A stretch of 64,000 nucleotides of DNA from Pandoraea terrigena (GTDB lineage Bacteria > Pseudomonadota > Gammaproteobacteria > Burkholderiales > Burkholderiaceae), in assembly GCF_902459705.1 (NCBI RefSeq), contig NZ_CABPRU010000012.1, forward strand, positions 1-64,000, read 5' to 3'. The position numbers and the translations under genes were made by a program. A model generated the notes under the pieces. The model had not been told where the DNA came from. It did not search any database and was given only the letters and a program-made list of their open reading frames with translations. Within the stretch, counting starts at the first letter, position 1, and the number at the start of each line of letters is the position of its first letter. Positions 9,658-20,900 of the stretch are shown in pieces.

Positions 9658-10117
9658 CTCCAGCCTCCGGATTCACAGATCGCGTCGCGTTTGCCGATCT
9701 TTGTTAAATCGTAAATAGTTTATACCTAAAATACTAGCGAAAAAAATTACGGCCGGCAAGGTCGGCGGACCCTGACCTGCGACGGGGTCGGGAAAGCCCC
9801 TAGAGGGGGGCATTGTCCGAGGCTGCCATCGGACGATTCCGAAAATTCGCCGATGTGTCCAAAACCGAAATCTCTGGCGCGGCGCATCTGCCAGACTCCT
9901 CGACGTCGTGTCATTCACGGTTCTCTCCAACCTCTGGCCTGACGCCAGGGTGTAAGCCCCCCCGGCTGCTGCATGTTCACCGTGCTCACTGTTGCGCCCT
10001 TTTTGCGCATTCGCGTCTTCGCACGCGCCGATCACCGCCATCACGTCATGGCGGATTCCGGCGCGTGGGTGATGACGCGATGCACCGTTTCGACTACAAG
10101 AAAGGGCAACATCATCC
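9658..10117. promoter_or_regulatory. Divergent promoter region between the anthranilate operon and cdiBA
   Basis: This 460-bp gap separates two divergent operons and must hold both promoters. On the left side an AT-rich block at about 9700-9750 stands out and contains TAAATAGTTTA, a partial palindrome, 50-65 bases before abmA; it is the likeliest site for the operon promoter and an operator. Nothing equally clear is visible before cdiB except an AAAGGG ribosome site at 10101-10106. No regulator gene is encoded here. Promoter boxes are not assigned. Confidence 0.4.
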
Positions 10118-11947
10118 GTGGCACATCGCGACCGGCCGGTCTTCATCGCATTTCTCAATCGCGGCCTTGGCGCCCTAGTCCCCCACACGCCGGTCGTCCT
10201 TCGCACGAGCTTGCTGGCGTGCGGACTCGCGCTTCAATGCCCGACAGGCGTCGCTCAAGGCTACCCGCCCACGGTGCGCGACGCCGTGCGGCAAGGGGTG
10301 CAGGACGAACAACTGGAACGCCAACGCCGGGAGGCCGAGGAGCGCGAACAACGCGCTGAAGCACCCGACGTGCGCCTGCCCGCCCTTGCCGACGGCACGC
10401 CAGCCTCACAAGACATCCGGCAGCTCCCAGCCGAATCGCCCTGCGTTGTGCTTCGCGGTATCACGGTGACGGGACTGGGCGGCGCCCCGCTGCCGGTGCC
10501 CTTTGCTTCGGTCGAAACCGCGCTGATCCCATTCGCCGGACAGTGCGCGGGCACAAACGGGGTGGCCAAAGTGGCCGCCGTGGCCACCGAAGCGATCCTG
10601 GCCGAGGGCTGGGTCACCACACGCGTGATCGTTCCCGAACAGGACGTGGCCGATGGGCATTTGACGCTCCAGGTCATCCCCGGCACCGTCTCGTCGGTCC
10701 GCTTCTCCGATCCGGCCACACGCGGCACCTGGCGCTCTGCCGTTCCCTTGCGGGACGGTGACCTGCTCTCGCTGAGCGCGCTCGAGCAGGGACTCGAACA
10801 ACTCAAACGCCTGCCGAGCCAGGATGCCGATATCCGCATCGAGCCCGGTGACACGCCCGGATCGAGCGAGGTGTTGATCGACGTGCAACGGCAAAGGCCA
10901 TGGCGCCTGCTGGCCTCCGTCGATAACAGCGGCACGCGCGACACCGGGCGCTTGCAGGGTCAACTGGCGATCGGCCTTGATAATCCGCTCGGCTTGAACG
11001 ACCTGCTGGACATTGCCGTTCAACACGACCTGTCGACCGGCGACAACCGGTTCGGCACCCGGGGCGCGAGCGCCAGTTACTCGCTGCCCTGGGGCTACCA
11101 CACCGTCTCGATTTTCGGCAGCACGCGCGCGTACTTCCAGCGCATTGCGGGCGCCAACGAATCGTTCGTGTCGAGCGGGCGCAACCAGACAGTCGAACTG
11201 CGGCTGGAGCGCGTCATCCATCGCGACAGCCGTGGCAAGACAGCACTGGACGCTCGGCTGGGACGCCGTTTCGGCAAGAGCTTCATCCAAGACTTCGAGA
11301 TCTCCCAGCAGTACCGGAACAACACCTATCTGCAGATCGGTGCAACGCACCGGCAATACCTCGGCACGGCGCAGGCGGACCTTGCCCTGAACTATCGGCA
11401 AGGCATGCCGTGGTTCGGCGCGCAGGACGAACTGCGCGACCCCATCACCCGACAGCCGACGAAGCAAACGTATCGCTACCGCATGTTCACTCTGGACTTG
11501 CAGTGGTCGGTGCCGCTCCCCGTGGGCCGTTTCCCCGTCCGGTATGTCGGCACGCTCCACGGGCAGACCACGGCCAACGCCTTGTGGGCTGTCGACCAGA
11601 TAGCGATCGGCGGCCGCTACAGCGTACGCGGCTTCACCGGCGACCAGACCCTGAGCGCCGAGCGCGGCTTTTTCCTTCGCAATGAGTTGCACGTGCCGAT
11701 CGCGGCGAGTGCCCACGCCGTGTACGCGGGTGTGGACTACGGGCGTGTGTTCGGCCCGAGCGCTCGCTACCTCCCCGGCACCCAACTCGCCGGTGCGGTC
11801 ATCGGCCTGCGCGGACAAATCGGCACGTACGGCGGCCGGTGGGGCAACGCCAGCTACGACGTGTTCCTCGCCAAACCCCTCAGCCACCCCGCCCGTTTTC
11901 CTGTCAATGCCGCCGTTGCCGGCGTGTCGATCGCCCTCCGCTACTGA
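10118..11947 (+). CDS. cdiB: CdiB/ShlB-family two-partner secretion transporter
   Basis: 609-residue outer-membrane TpsB/Omp85 transporter that exports the giant CdiA partner. An N-terminal export signal (hydrophobic stretch about residues 28-46, ending GVAQ) leads into a charged coiled stretch rich in Glu/Arg (55-85), then POTRA_2 (about 95-180) and the ShlB POTRA, then the 16-strand barrel. The conserved loop L6 motif of Omp85 proteins is seen as SVRGF near residue 505. The protein ends in aromatic-type terminal strand VSIALRY. The start is GTG 10118 with an AAAGGG site ten bases before it; a downstream start cannot be excluded. It lies nine bases upstream of cdiA. Confidence 0.92.
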   Translation: MAHRDRPVFIAFLNRGLGALVPHTPVVLRTSLLACGLALQCPTGVAQGYPPTVRDAVRQGVQDEQLERQRREAEEREQRAEAPDVRLPALADGTPASQDIRQLPAESPCVVLRGITVTGLGGAPLPVPFASVETALIPFAGQCAGTNGVAKVAAVATEAILAEGWVTTRVIVPEQDVADGHLTLQVIPGTVSSVRFSDPATRGTWRSAVPLRDGDLLSLSALEQGLEQLKRLPSQDADIRIEPGDTPGSSEVLIDVQRQRPWRLLASVDNSGTRDTGRLQGQLAIGLDNPLGLNDLLDIAVQHDLSTGDNRFGTRGASASYSLPWGYHTVSIFGSTRAYFQRIAGANESFVSSGRNQTVELRLERVIHRDSRGKTALDARLGRRFGKSFIQDFEISQQYRNNTYLQIGATHRQYLGTAQADLALNYRQGMPWFGAQDELRDPITRQPTKQTYRYRMFTLDLQWSVPLPVGRFPVRYVGTLHGQTTANALWAVDQIAIGGRYSVRGFTGDQTLSAERGFFLRNELHVPIAASAHAVYAGVDYGRVFGPSARYLPGTQLAGAVIGLRGQIGTYGGRWGNASYDVFLAKPLSHPARFPVNAAVAGVSIALRY

Positions 11948-11956
11948 GTCCCCACC

Positions 11957-14900
11957 ATGAACACACGTTGCTTTCGTCTGATCTTCAGCCATGTCCAACG
12001 CCAGTGGGTCGCGGTCGGGGAAAACGTCCGTCGCGGCCAAACACCAGGATGCGGGCGCAGTTCGCGTCGTCGCCAACCGGGCAGCGCGCACGCGGTGGCG
12101 CCGCGACAGCGCGATCTGCGCCCGCTTTGGTCAGCGCTCCTGCCGGCGCTGCTCGCCTTCGGTTTCCCGATCACTGCGGCATCGCAAATCGTTGCCACCC
12201 CCGGCCCTCACGCCCCCGGCGTCGGCACGACGCCGAATGGCTTGCCGCTAGTCAACATCACGACGCCCAGCGCGTCAGGCGTATCGCAAAACCAGTACCA
12301 GCAGTTCGACGTTCCCACGCAGGGGGCGATTCTCAACAACTCGCGCACCATCGTGCAGACGCAAATCGGTGGACTCGTGCCGGGCAACCCCAACCTCACG
12401 GGGGCGCCGGCACGCATTATCGTCAACCAAGTGACTGGGACGTTGCCGTCAAGCCTCGCCGGCTATCTCGAGGTGGCCGGGCATCGCGCCGAAGTCATCG
12501 TCAGCAACCCCAACGGGCTGACCTGCGACGGCTGCGGTTTCATCAACACGGCTCGCGGGGTGCTCACGACCGGCCTGCCCGTGTTTGGCGGCAGCGGTTC
12601 GCTTGACGCCTTTCGCGTGACCGGTGGACGCGTGCAAATCACCGGTCAGGGCCTGAACGCCAGCAACCTGACGCACGCAGCCCTGCTCGCCCGCGCCGTC
12701 GAGGTGAACGCTGCCGTTCACGCCCAACAACTCGATGTCATCGCGGGACTGAACGACATCGACGCGAGCACGTTCGGCGTCACCCGCAGTGCCACCGCCA
12801 CGAGCGGCGCGCCGTCCTTCGCGCTCGACGTCTCTCGTCTTGGCGGCATGTATGCCGGGAAAATCCGGCTCATCGGCACGGAAGTCGGCGTGGGCGTCAA
12901 CCTGCACGGGCACGTCACCGCCAGTCAGGGTTCACTGGTGTTGAACAGCGCCGGGCAACTTCAGATTGGCGGACGGCTGCACGCGCGCGAGGACCTGAGC
13001 GCCACTGCCGCCGGCGACCTGTCGATCGGTGGCGAGACAGTGGCCGACGGCGCGCTGGCGCTGCGAAGCTCGCGAGACCTCGTCAGCTCGGGAACCCTTC
13101 GCGGGGCGCGTGACGTAAAGCTCGATGTCGGCAGTACCTGGCGCCATACCGGCACGGTGTCCGCCGGACGGCACCTGATCGCCGACGCGGCGGCCATGGC
13201 GTCGTCCGGCGCCATGGCCGCGGGCGCCAACGCCGACGGCACCCGCGGGGAAACGGGGAATCTGTCGCTCACCACAGCGGGCCGGATGCAAGCCGGTGGT
13301 ACCCATTCGGCCACCGGCGATATCGCCGTGATCGGCGGCGCCCTCGATTTCACCGGCGCCACGTCGACCACCTTGCGCAGACTGCGGATGCGTGCGCGCA
13401 GCGGTGCCATCACGTTGGCGCGCGCGACGACGCAAGTCGGGGGCGCGACGCAGATTACAGCGCACCACGACGTGATCCACGACGGGGCAACGCTCAGGAC
13501 GTCCGGCCTCGTCGTCGACGCCTCCGGACTGAGCAATCGCGGCGGACGAATCTCGCAATGGGGCGTATCCCCGTTCCGACTCTCGCTGTCCGGCCTGTTG
13601 AGCAATCGCGAGGGGCAGATACATGCCAACGGCAGCCACTTCTCGCTGACGTCCGGGCACATCGACAACACGTCGGGCAGGATCGAGCACGCTGGCATGG
13701 GTGACCTCCGCCTTGCCAGTGGGCGTGTCGAGAACACGCGGGGAACGCTTGCCACCAACGGCACCCTGTCCATCGACGCGAGCGCCTGGCGCAACGATCA
13801 CGGCACCGTCTCCGCGAAACGTTTGCTGACGGCCGGAATACGCGGCCAGGTGACGAACACAGGCGGGCTGATGCAATCCGGAGGCCTGCTTTCGCTGCGA
13901 GCGGACACGATCCGCAACACGCGCGGGCTGATGCAATCGGCCTCGCTCGCCGTGAACGCCCGGCACCTGGACAACGGGTCCGGGGCGATTCGCCAGACAG
14001 GCACCGGCGACGATCACCTCGCGCGATTGAACGTCGACGAGCGTCTGCAAAATCACGGCGGCGAGATCCATTTCGCTGCCGGTGACGCTACGATCGCCGC
14101 CACCGAATTGGACAACACGGGCGGCACCGTGGCGCATGCCGGACACGGCACGTTGTCGATCAAGGAGCAGTCGTTCGTCAATCGCGAGGGACGTGTTGGC
14201 ACGAACGGCGACCTGCTGTTGCGTGTGAAGTGGTTGACGAACGCCATCGGTCGAATGACGGCATTGCGACACCTGAACGCCAGTATCGATGCGAATCTGA
14301 ACAACGCGTCGGGGCTGCTGGCGGGGAAGTCCGTGACGTTGGAGGTGGGCGAGACGCTAGATAACCGCGCGGGTTCGGTCGAAGCCAGCGACGCGCTGCT
14401 GGTAAAGGCTCGGAATGTCGACAACGCGGCGGGGGCCCTGCTCAACAGCGGTCAATCGCCAACGGCCTTGGCTGTTCAAGACAAGTTAGCCAACACGCAA
14501 GGCGGCCGAATCGCGGCCAATGCGGATGTCACCGTCACGGCAGGCACCTTCGACAACACGACCGGTCGGCTGCATGCGGGCAAGTCCCTTGCGCTGACGG
14601 TCGCCTCGGATCTGCTCAACACGGCGGGCTGCCTCACGGCGGGCGAGCGCCTCGAGATCAACGCCGGTGGCGGCATCGTCAACCGCGCCGGCCATGTGAG
14701 CGCCCGAGACGCCTTGCGTATCGCAGCCACCGGCAACCTCGACAACGGGTTGGGGACGTTCGACGTCGGCGCGCCCTATGGCTACCTGCGCATATCCGGG
14801 CGACAACTGGACAACGCCGGCGGCCGCGTCGCGAACGCCGGCATCGGTGCCGTCGACATCCTGCTGCGCGAACGGCTACGCAATCGCGCCTCGCCCGCGA

Positions 14901-17900
14901 ACGCGGCGGAGTCCGTCGGCAGCATTGCCGGCAACGGTGCCGTCAACGTGTCGGCGAACGGCATCGACAACCTCGATGGCGCACGGATCGCCGCCGGCGG
15001 ATCGCTCAGGCTCACCTCGACCCGTGACATCGACAATCGATCCGGGCGGCTCCAAGCGGATGGCCCTTTGACCGCAACAGCGAACCAGGACATCACGAAT
15101 GTCGACGGCGCGATGCATGCCGGCAAAGCGCTGTACGTCGCAGCAGGCGGCAGGCTCGACAACACGCGCGGCAGCATGGAAACCGCAGGCGATCCGTCGA
15201 CCGTCGGCCATGAAGTCGTCACCCTGTCATCCGGCACGCTCGACAACACCGACGGCCGGATCGTCAACGGCACGCGCGGCGACCTCACCATCACGGCGAA
15301 CGCGATCACGAATGCGCGGACCCACCGTTCGGGATCGAATCGCCCTGCCGGACGGGTGGGCGGTAACGGTCGCGTCTCCATCACAACGTTCGCGCTCATG
15401 AACGGCCCGAACGCGCTGATCAGTGCGGGCGCGGATCTATCGCTGACCGTACGGGACACCCTCGGCAATGCGGGGACCCTGTTTTCGGGGGCCGACCTCG
15501 GCGTGACGTGGCGGGATGCGCAACGAACGCGGGCGTTCGAGAACACCGGGACCGTTCAGGCGCGACGCGATGCGTCCCTCGCCGTGACCGAACTGGCTCA
15601 CCGCTCGGGCGAAATCGCCGTGAGCCAGAACCTGGTCTTGCGTACCCAAAGCCTGCTCGGCACCGCCCGATTGCGGGCGGGCAACGATCTGCACGTCTCG
15701 TTGCCGGGCGACTTTACCTACGGCGCCGACCACGCCTGGCAAGCGAATGGCAGTCTCAAGCTCGACGTCGGCGGCTTGTTGCGCGTTCACGGGGCACTTG
15801 GGGCCATCAAGCAACTCACGGTGAACGCCGCCCGCGTCGTCAACACGGCGCAAGGCCGCCTGCGAGGAGGGTCAGTTCTCGTCAACGTGGTGGACGACAT
15901 CACCAACGAAACGCGCATCGATGGCGACGACGTCAGGCTGATCGGCGCCCGCTTCACGAACACCGGCGCCGTCATCGGCGGACGTCTCCGATTCGATGGT
16001 GCGACCTTCGTCAACACCGGAGAGCGTGCCGTGCTGGCGGCGACGCAGCAACTGGACCTCTTCGTCTCGGGCGATGTTCTCAACGAGAACGGCGCGACGC
16101 TCTACAGCCTGGGCAACCTGCGTGTCGCCGCGGGCGAGACGCGCGATGCGCAGGGCCATCTGACGCAGCAAACTGGTCGCTTCATCAACCGCTCGGCCAT
16201 CGTCGAAGCCGGTGGCGATGTCGACATCGCAACGCGCGAGTTCGTGAACGACCGCAGCTACATCAACATTGTGCGAGGCGTCGGCGAGGGCGAGACACAG
16301 ACGGTGCGCGACGTCTGGATCGCCGGCTACGTGGCGCTGCCGAACGAATCAGGCAGCCGGGCACGCTGCGCTGCCAACACGGCATCCGCCTGCGAAGAAT
16401 TGCCGACCGAGCATACGAGCCACAGCCTTGGCGTGAACGGCGAACCGGCGATGATCGAGGAGACGTACGAAGAGACCGACCAGTTCGGCAAAGTCGTGCG
16501 ACAAACACGACTGGTCCCGAATCCGCGCAACCAAGCCTTTACGCAGTGGCGTTGGGGACGTGAAGCGCGCGCGGCACTCTCTGCAGAGAAGCTCCACGTG
16601 GCGAACAGCCCCATCAGCGTCACGATCGCAAAACGCGGGGTGACGGCGCTCGACACCGACGGGAAGACGTTCTCGCTGGAGCACCCCATCATCGAGTTGT
16701 ACAAGCGGAATTTCTTCTCGAAAGATTACAGCACCCGCAACATCACCCAACGCGCCGTTCAGCATTTCGAGTCGATCACAGACGACGGCCAGGGAAATTG
16801 GGTCATCCAGTTCTGGCCCGACTACGATCCCGATGCGCACATCCGGCCAACGTTCGTCGATCAGTCCCGCCAAACCATTACCGGGGATTCCGAGGAAGGC
16901 GTGCGGATCTTCCGCCGTGGACACGGCATCGAGGACGGCCGCGACACCAACGAATATCGTCGCCGCATTACCGTTCGCAGCGCGACCGACGTCCTGGGCG
17001 ACGTTGCCGCGCCGGGCATCATCACGTCGCAAGGCACGATCCGCCTGAACGTGGATAACGGCACCGCGTTGAATCATGCGTCGACGATCAGCGCCGGCGG
17101 CGACCTGCAGGTTCGCGGCAACAACGGCCAAATCACGAGCCGCAGCGTGGCACTCGAGCGCGTGGAGCGCATCGCGCAATCGTCGGATCTCTATTGGCAC
17201 GAGAAGAGCGGCAACAGCGATAGCTGGTTCACGACGGTCGATCTCGACGTGACGGAACGGCGCGCCATCGTCGAGGGGCTGCCCAGCCTGATCACGTCGA
17301 ACCAGACGACAAGCCTTCGCGGTCGCGACGTGACCATCGAGACCGGCACCGTCGATGGCACGATCATCGGCAGCCGGCAAACGGATAGTGCGGTCGGCAC
17401 ATCGGCGCGCGTTGCCGTCGACACGGACACAACGACGGTCGCAACCGGTACGCAGGCGGGCGTCGATCCCGTGACCGCGACGCCAGCGACGTCCAACGTC
17501 TCGGGGGTCATTCAGACACTGGATAGCATCTCCGGCGGCATCCCCGATCTCAAGCTTCCGCGCAGCGCCCTGTTCAAGGTGGTGACCGCCCCCGATCAAC
17601 CCTATCTCGTCGAGACCGATTCGCGATTCACCGATTACGGCACGTTCGTCTCCAGCAACTACCTGCTCGAGTTGCTGGGGGTCGACCCAGCCGGTATCGA
17701 GCGTCGTATCGGGGACGGCTTCTACGAGGGGAAACTGGTGCGCGAGCAGGTGCTGGCACTGACGGGACGCGCGTCGCTGGGCATCCGAGACAGTAGCGCC
17801 ACGGCGGCGGCCGACGCCGAGTTCCGCGCGCTGCTGGCGCAAGGCGCCCGCGCGGGTCGCGATCTCGAACTGCGCGTTGGCATTCGACTCACGCCTGAGC

Positions 17901-20900
17901 AAATGCGCGCCCTCACCGACGACATTGTCTGGCTGGTTCGCCAAACGGTCACCTTGCCGGACGGCAGCACGGCGACCGTGCTGGTGCCCACAGTGTATCT
18001 GGCGCATGGCAAACGCGTCGCAATGCAACCGGGCGGCGCGCTGGTCACTGGCCGGGACGTCATTGTCGAGGCAACGAACGACCTCATCAACAGCGGTCAG
18101 ATCGTCGGCGACGCCAGCACTCGGGTGCAGGGGCGCGATGTCGAGAATCGCGGCGTGATCGGCGGCACGAGCGGCTTGGGCAGTGTTGGCCAGGTGGAAG
18201 TCGTTGCCGAACGCGATGTGCGCAACATCGGTGGCGAAATCGCGGGCAAGCAGGTCAATGTCGCGGCCGGACGAGACGTTGTCGTCGCCAGTCAGACCCA
18301 TACCACCGAGTGGGTGAACGGATCGCAGTCCGGTTCGGCGACCACCGTCGAATCCCGAGGTCGCATCGGTGCGCAGGATTCGCTGGTGATCACTGCCGGG
18401 CGAGACCTCACGGTCAACGGAGCGGAAATTGACGCTGGCGGCGACGTCGACCTCGCTGCGGGACGCGACGTCTCGCTGGGCGCGGTGGCGTTGAGCCGCG
18501 AATTCGGCGGCGGAACGCGCGACAACCACAATTACACGCAGGTCACGGACCAACTGACGGCCACCGTCAACACTGGCGGCAACGTTACCGTCCTGGCAGG
18601 AGGAGACGCGTCCACCGCGGGCACCCGTATCGACGCGGGCAAGACAGTCGTCGTTGCGGCGGCCCGCGACGTGGAGATTGGCGCGGCCATTGGCAGCATC
18701 ACGGACTCGGGTCGCGTGGACACCGACACCTACGCGGCGTCGGTGGACTCGTATGCGGAAACGGTGCGCGGCAGTCAGGTTCAGGCCGACGGCGGGATCA
18801 CCGTCGCCGCCGGGCAAGCCGCGGCTGTCGAGCGGCTGCTCAATGAGCGAGGCGTCACCGCGTATGTGACGTCGGGGGACGCGACGACCGGTGAGGTGAA
18901 GATACTCGGCTCGTATCTGAGCGGTGGTTCCGGCGATGGCACGCCATCCGGGACGGCATCGACATCGGCCAAGGCCAACGCGGGCAAGTCCGACGTCACC
19001 GTCGTCGCGACCGGCGATGTGACCATCGGCGGCATTTCGGCCCGTTACGACGACACCCGTTGGTCGCGAACCACCCAGCAGGGCCTGCTCTCCTCCACGA
19101 CGGAAGAACATTTGCGCGAATCGCATGGCACGCGCACGACGGGCAGCACGCTATCGGGCGATGGCGTCACGGTCGCGTCGGGACGGGACGTCACGATTAC
19201 CGGGTCGCAGGTCGTGGCCGATGACGACATGACGATCAGCGCGACCCGGAACGTGACGATCGCGTCGGCTGAGGACCGCAGCAGCTCACTGAGCGTTACG
19301 GAGAAGCAGACCAGTGGCGTCTTCGGCAGCGGTTTTGGCTTCACCATCGGCAGCCGCTCGGAGAAGGAAAAGCAACGTCGCGAGCAGGTCACGCAAACCG
19401 GGAGTGTGGTCGGTTCGGTGACCGGAGACGTCACTGTTCAGGCCGGCAACGACTACCGGCAGGAAGGCAGCACGGTCGTTGCCCGCGACGGTGACGTGAC
19501 GATTGCGGGCAAGCGTGTCGCCATCGTCGAGAGTAAAGACAGGGAGCAGAGCGTCCATGAACGGGAAGTCAAGCAGGCGGGATTGACCGTTGCCGTCTCC
19601 AGCCCGCTGCTGGATGCCGCGGAGACCGTCGGTCAGATGGGCAAGGCGGTCGGCAAGGTCAAGGACCCGCGCATGAAGGCGCTCGGTGTCGCCGCCGGCG
19701 GACTCGCGGTGAAAAATGCCGCCGACACCGTCAAGAACCTCAAGGACGCCGCCAACGTCACTATCTCGGTCACCGTCGGCGGATCTAAGCATGAAAGCCG
19801 CGAGACCAACGACAGCACAACGGCCATTGGCTCTAGCGTGCGTGCGGGTGGCAACGTCACCGTTTCGGCCACGGGCGATGGCGATCAGTCGTCGTTGCTC
19901 ATTCGCGGCAGCGAGATCGACGCCGGGCAGGACGTCAAGCTCACGTCCGACGGCACGCTCGACATCCTCGCCGCGGCGGACACCTCGGAGCACCACCGCA
20001 GGTCCACCGGCGTGTCGGGCGGTATCGGGCTTGGCATTTCCGTAGGCACCAATGGCACGACGATGGGGGTGACGGCCAAGGCGAGCGCGTCGCGCGGCAA
20101 AGCGGACGGCAAGGACGTGACGAACCGGTCCAGCCATATCACGGCGGGCGGCGTGGCCAAGATCGCCTCCGGCGGCGACACGAACCTTCGAGGCGGGACG
20201 GTCGTCGGTGAGCGGGTCGTTGCGAATGTGGGCGGCGATTTGAACATCGAGAGCTTGCAGGACACGAGCGTCTACGCATCCAAGGATCAGTCGATCAACG
20301 GAAGCGCCACGGTGGGTTTTGGTGGCGCGTCCGGCAGCATCAACGTCAGCCATCAGCAGGTCAACAGCGATTTCGCCAGCGTCACCGAGCAGTCTGGGAT
20401 CAAGGCCGGGGATGGCGGTTTCGACGTCACCGTCAAGGGCAACACCGATCTGACGGGCGCCGTTATCGCCTCGACCGACGAGGCCGCTGACGAGAATAGG
20501 AACCGTCTGAAAACCGGTTCGTTGACGACGCGCGATATCGAAAACCACGCAGAGTACGACGCCTTCGGCATCAGCCTGGGGGGCGGTATCAGCAAGGGCT
20601 TCGGAGAGAACGCCAAAGTCGGCACGGATCAAAAGGGAAACGCTCAGACTGGCGCGAACGCGACACCGGGCAGCGAACTGCCGAAGACGGGGCCGGTGAG
20701 CATTAAGCCGCCGGTGGTGGTGGCGGCCGGTGGCAGCGCGTCGAGCACGACTCGCAGCGGCATCAGTGCCGGCGTGATCAAGATCACCGATGAGGCCAGC
20801 CAACGCGAGCGAACCGGCCAGACGGCGGAAGCGACGGTGGCCGCCGTCAACCGAGATGTGTCGTCAGACAGAGACGGCAGCGGCGCACTCGCCAATCAAT

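Noticed and set aside
16349-19126. A 925-codon open frame on the minus strand inside cdiA
   Set aside because: It is antisense to cdiA, has no family motif, and is kept open only by the strong G/C third-position bias of the repeat-rich gene. Similar frames at 10406-12091 and 19286-20803 are dismissed for the same reason.
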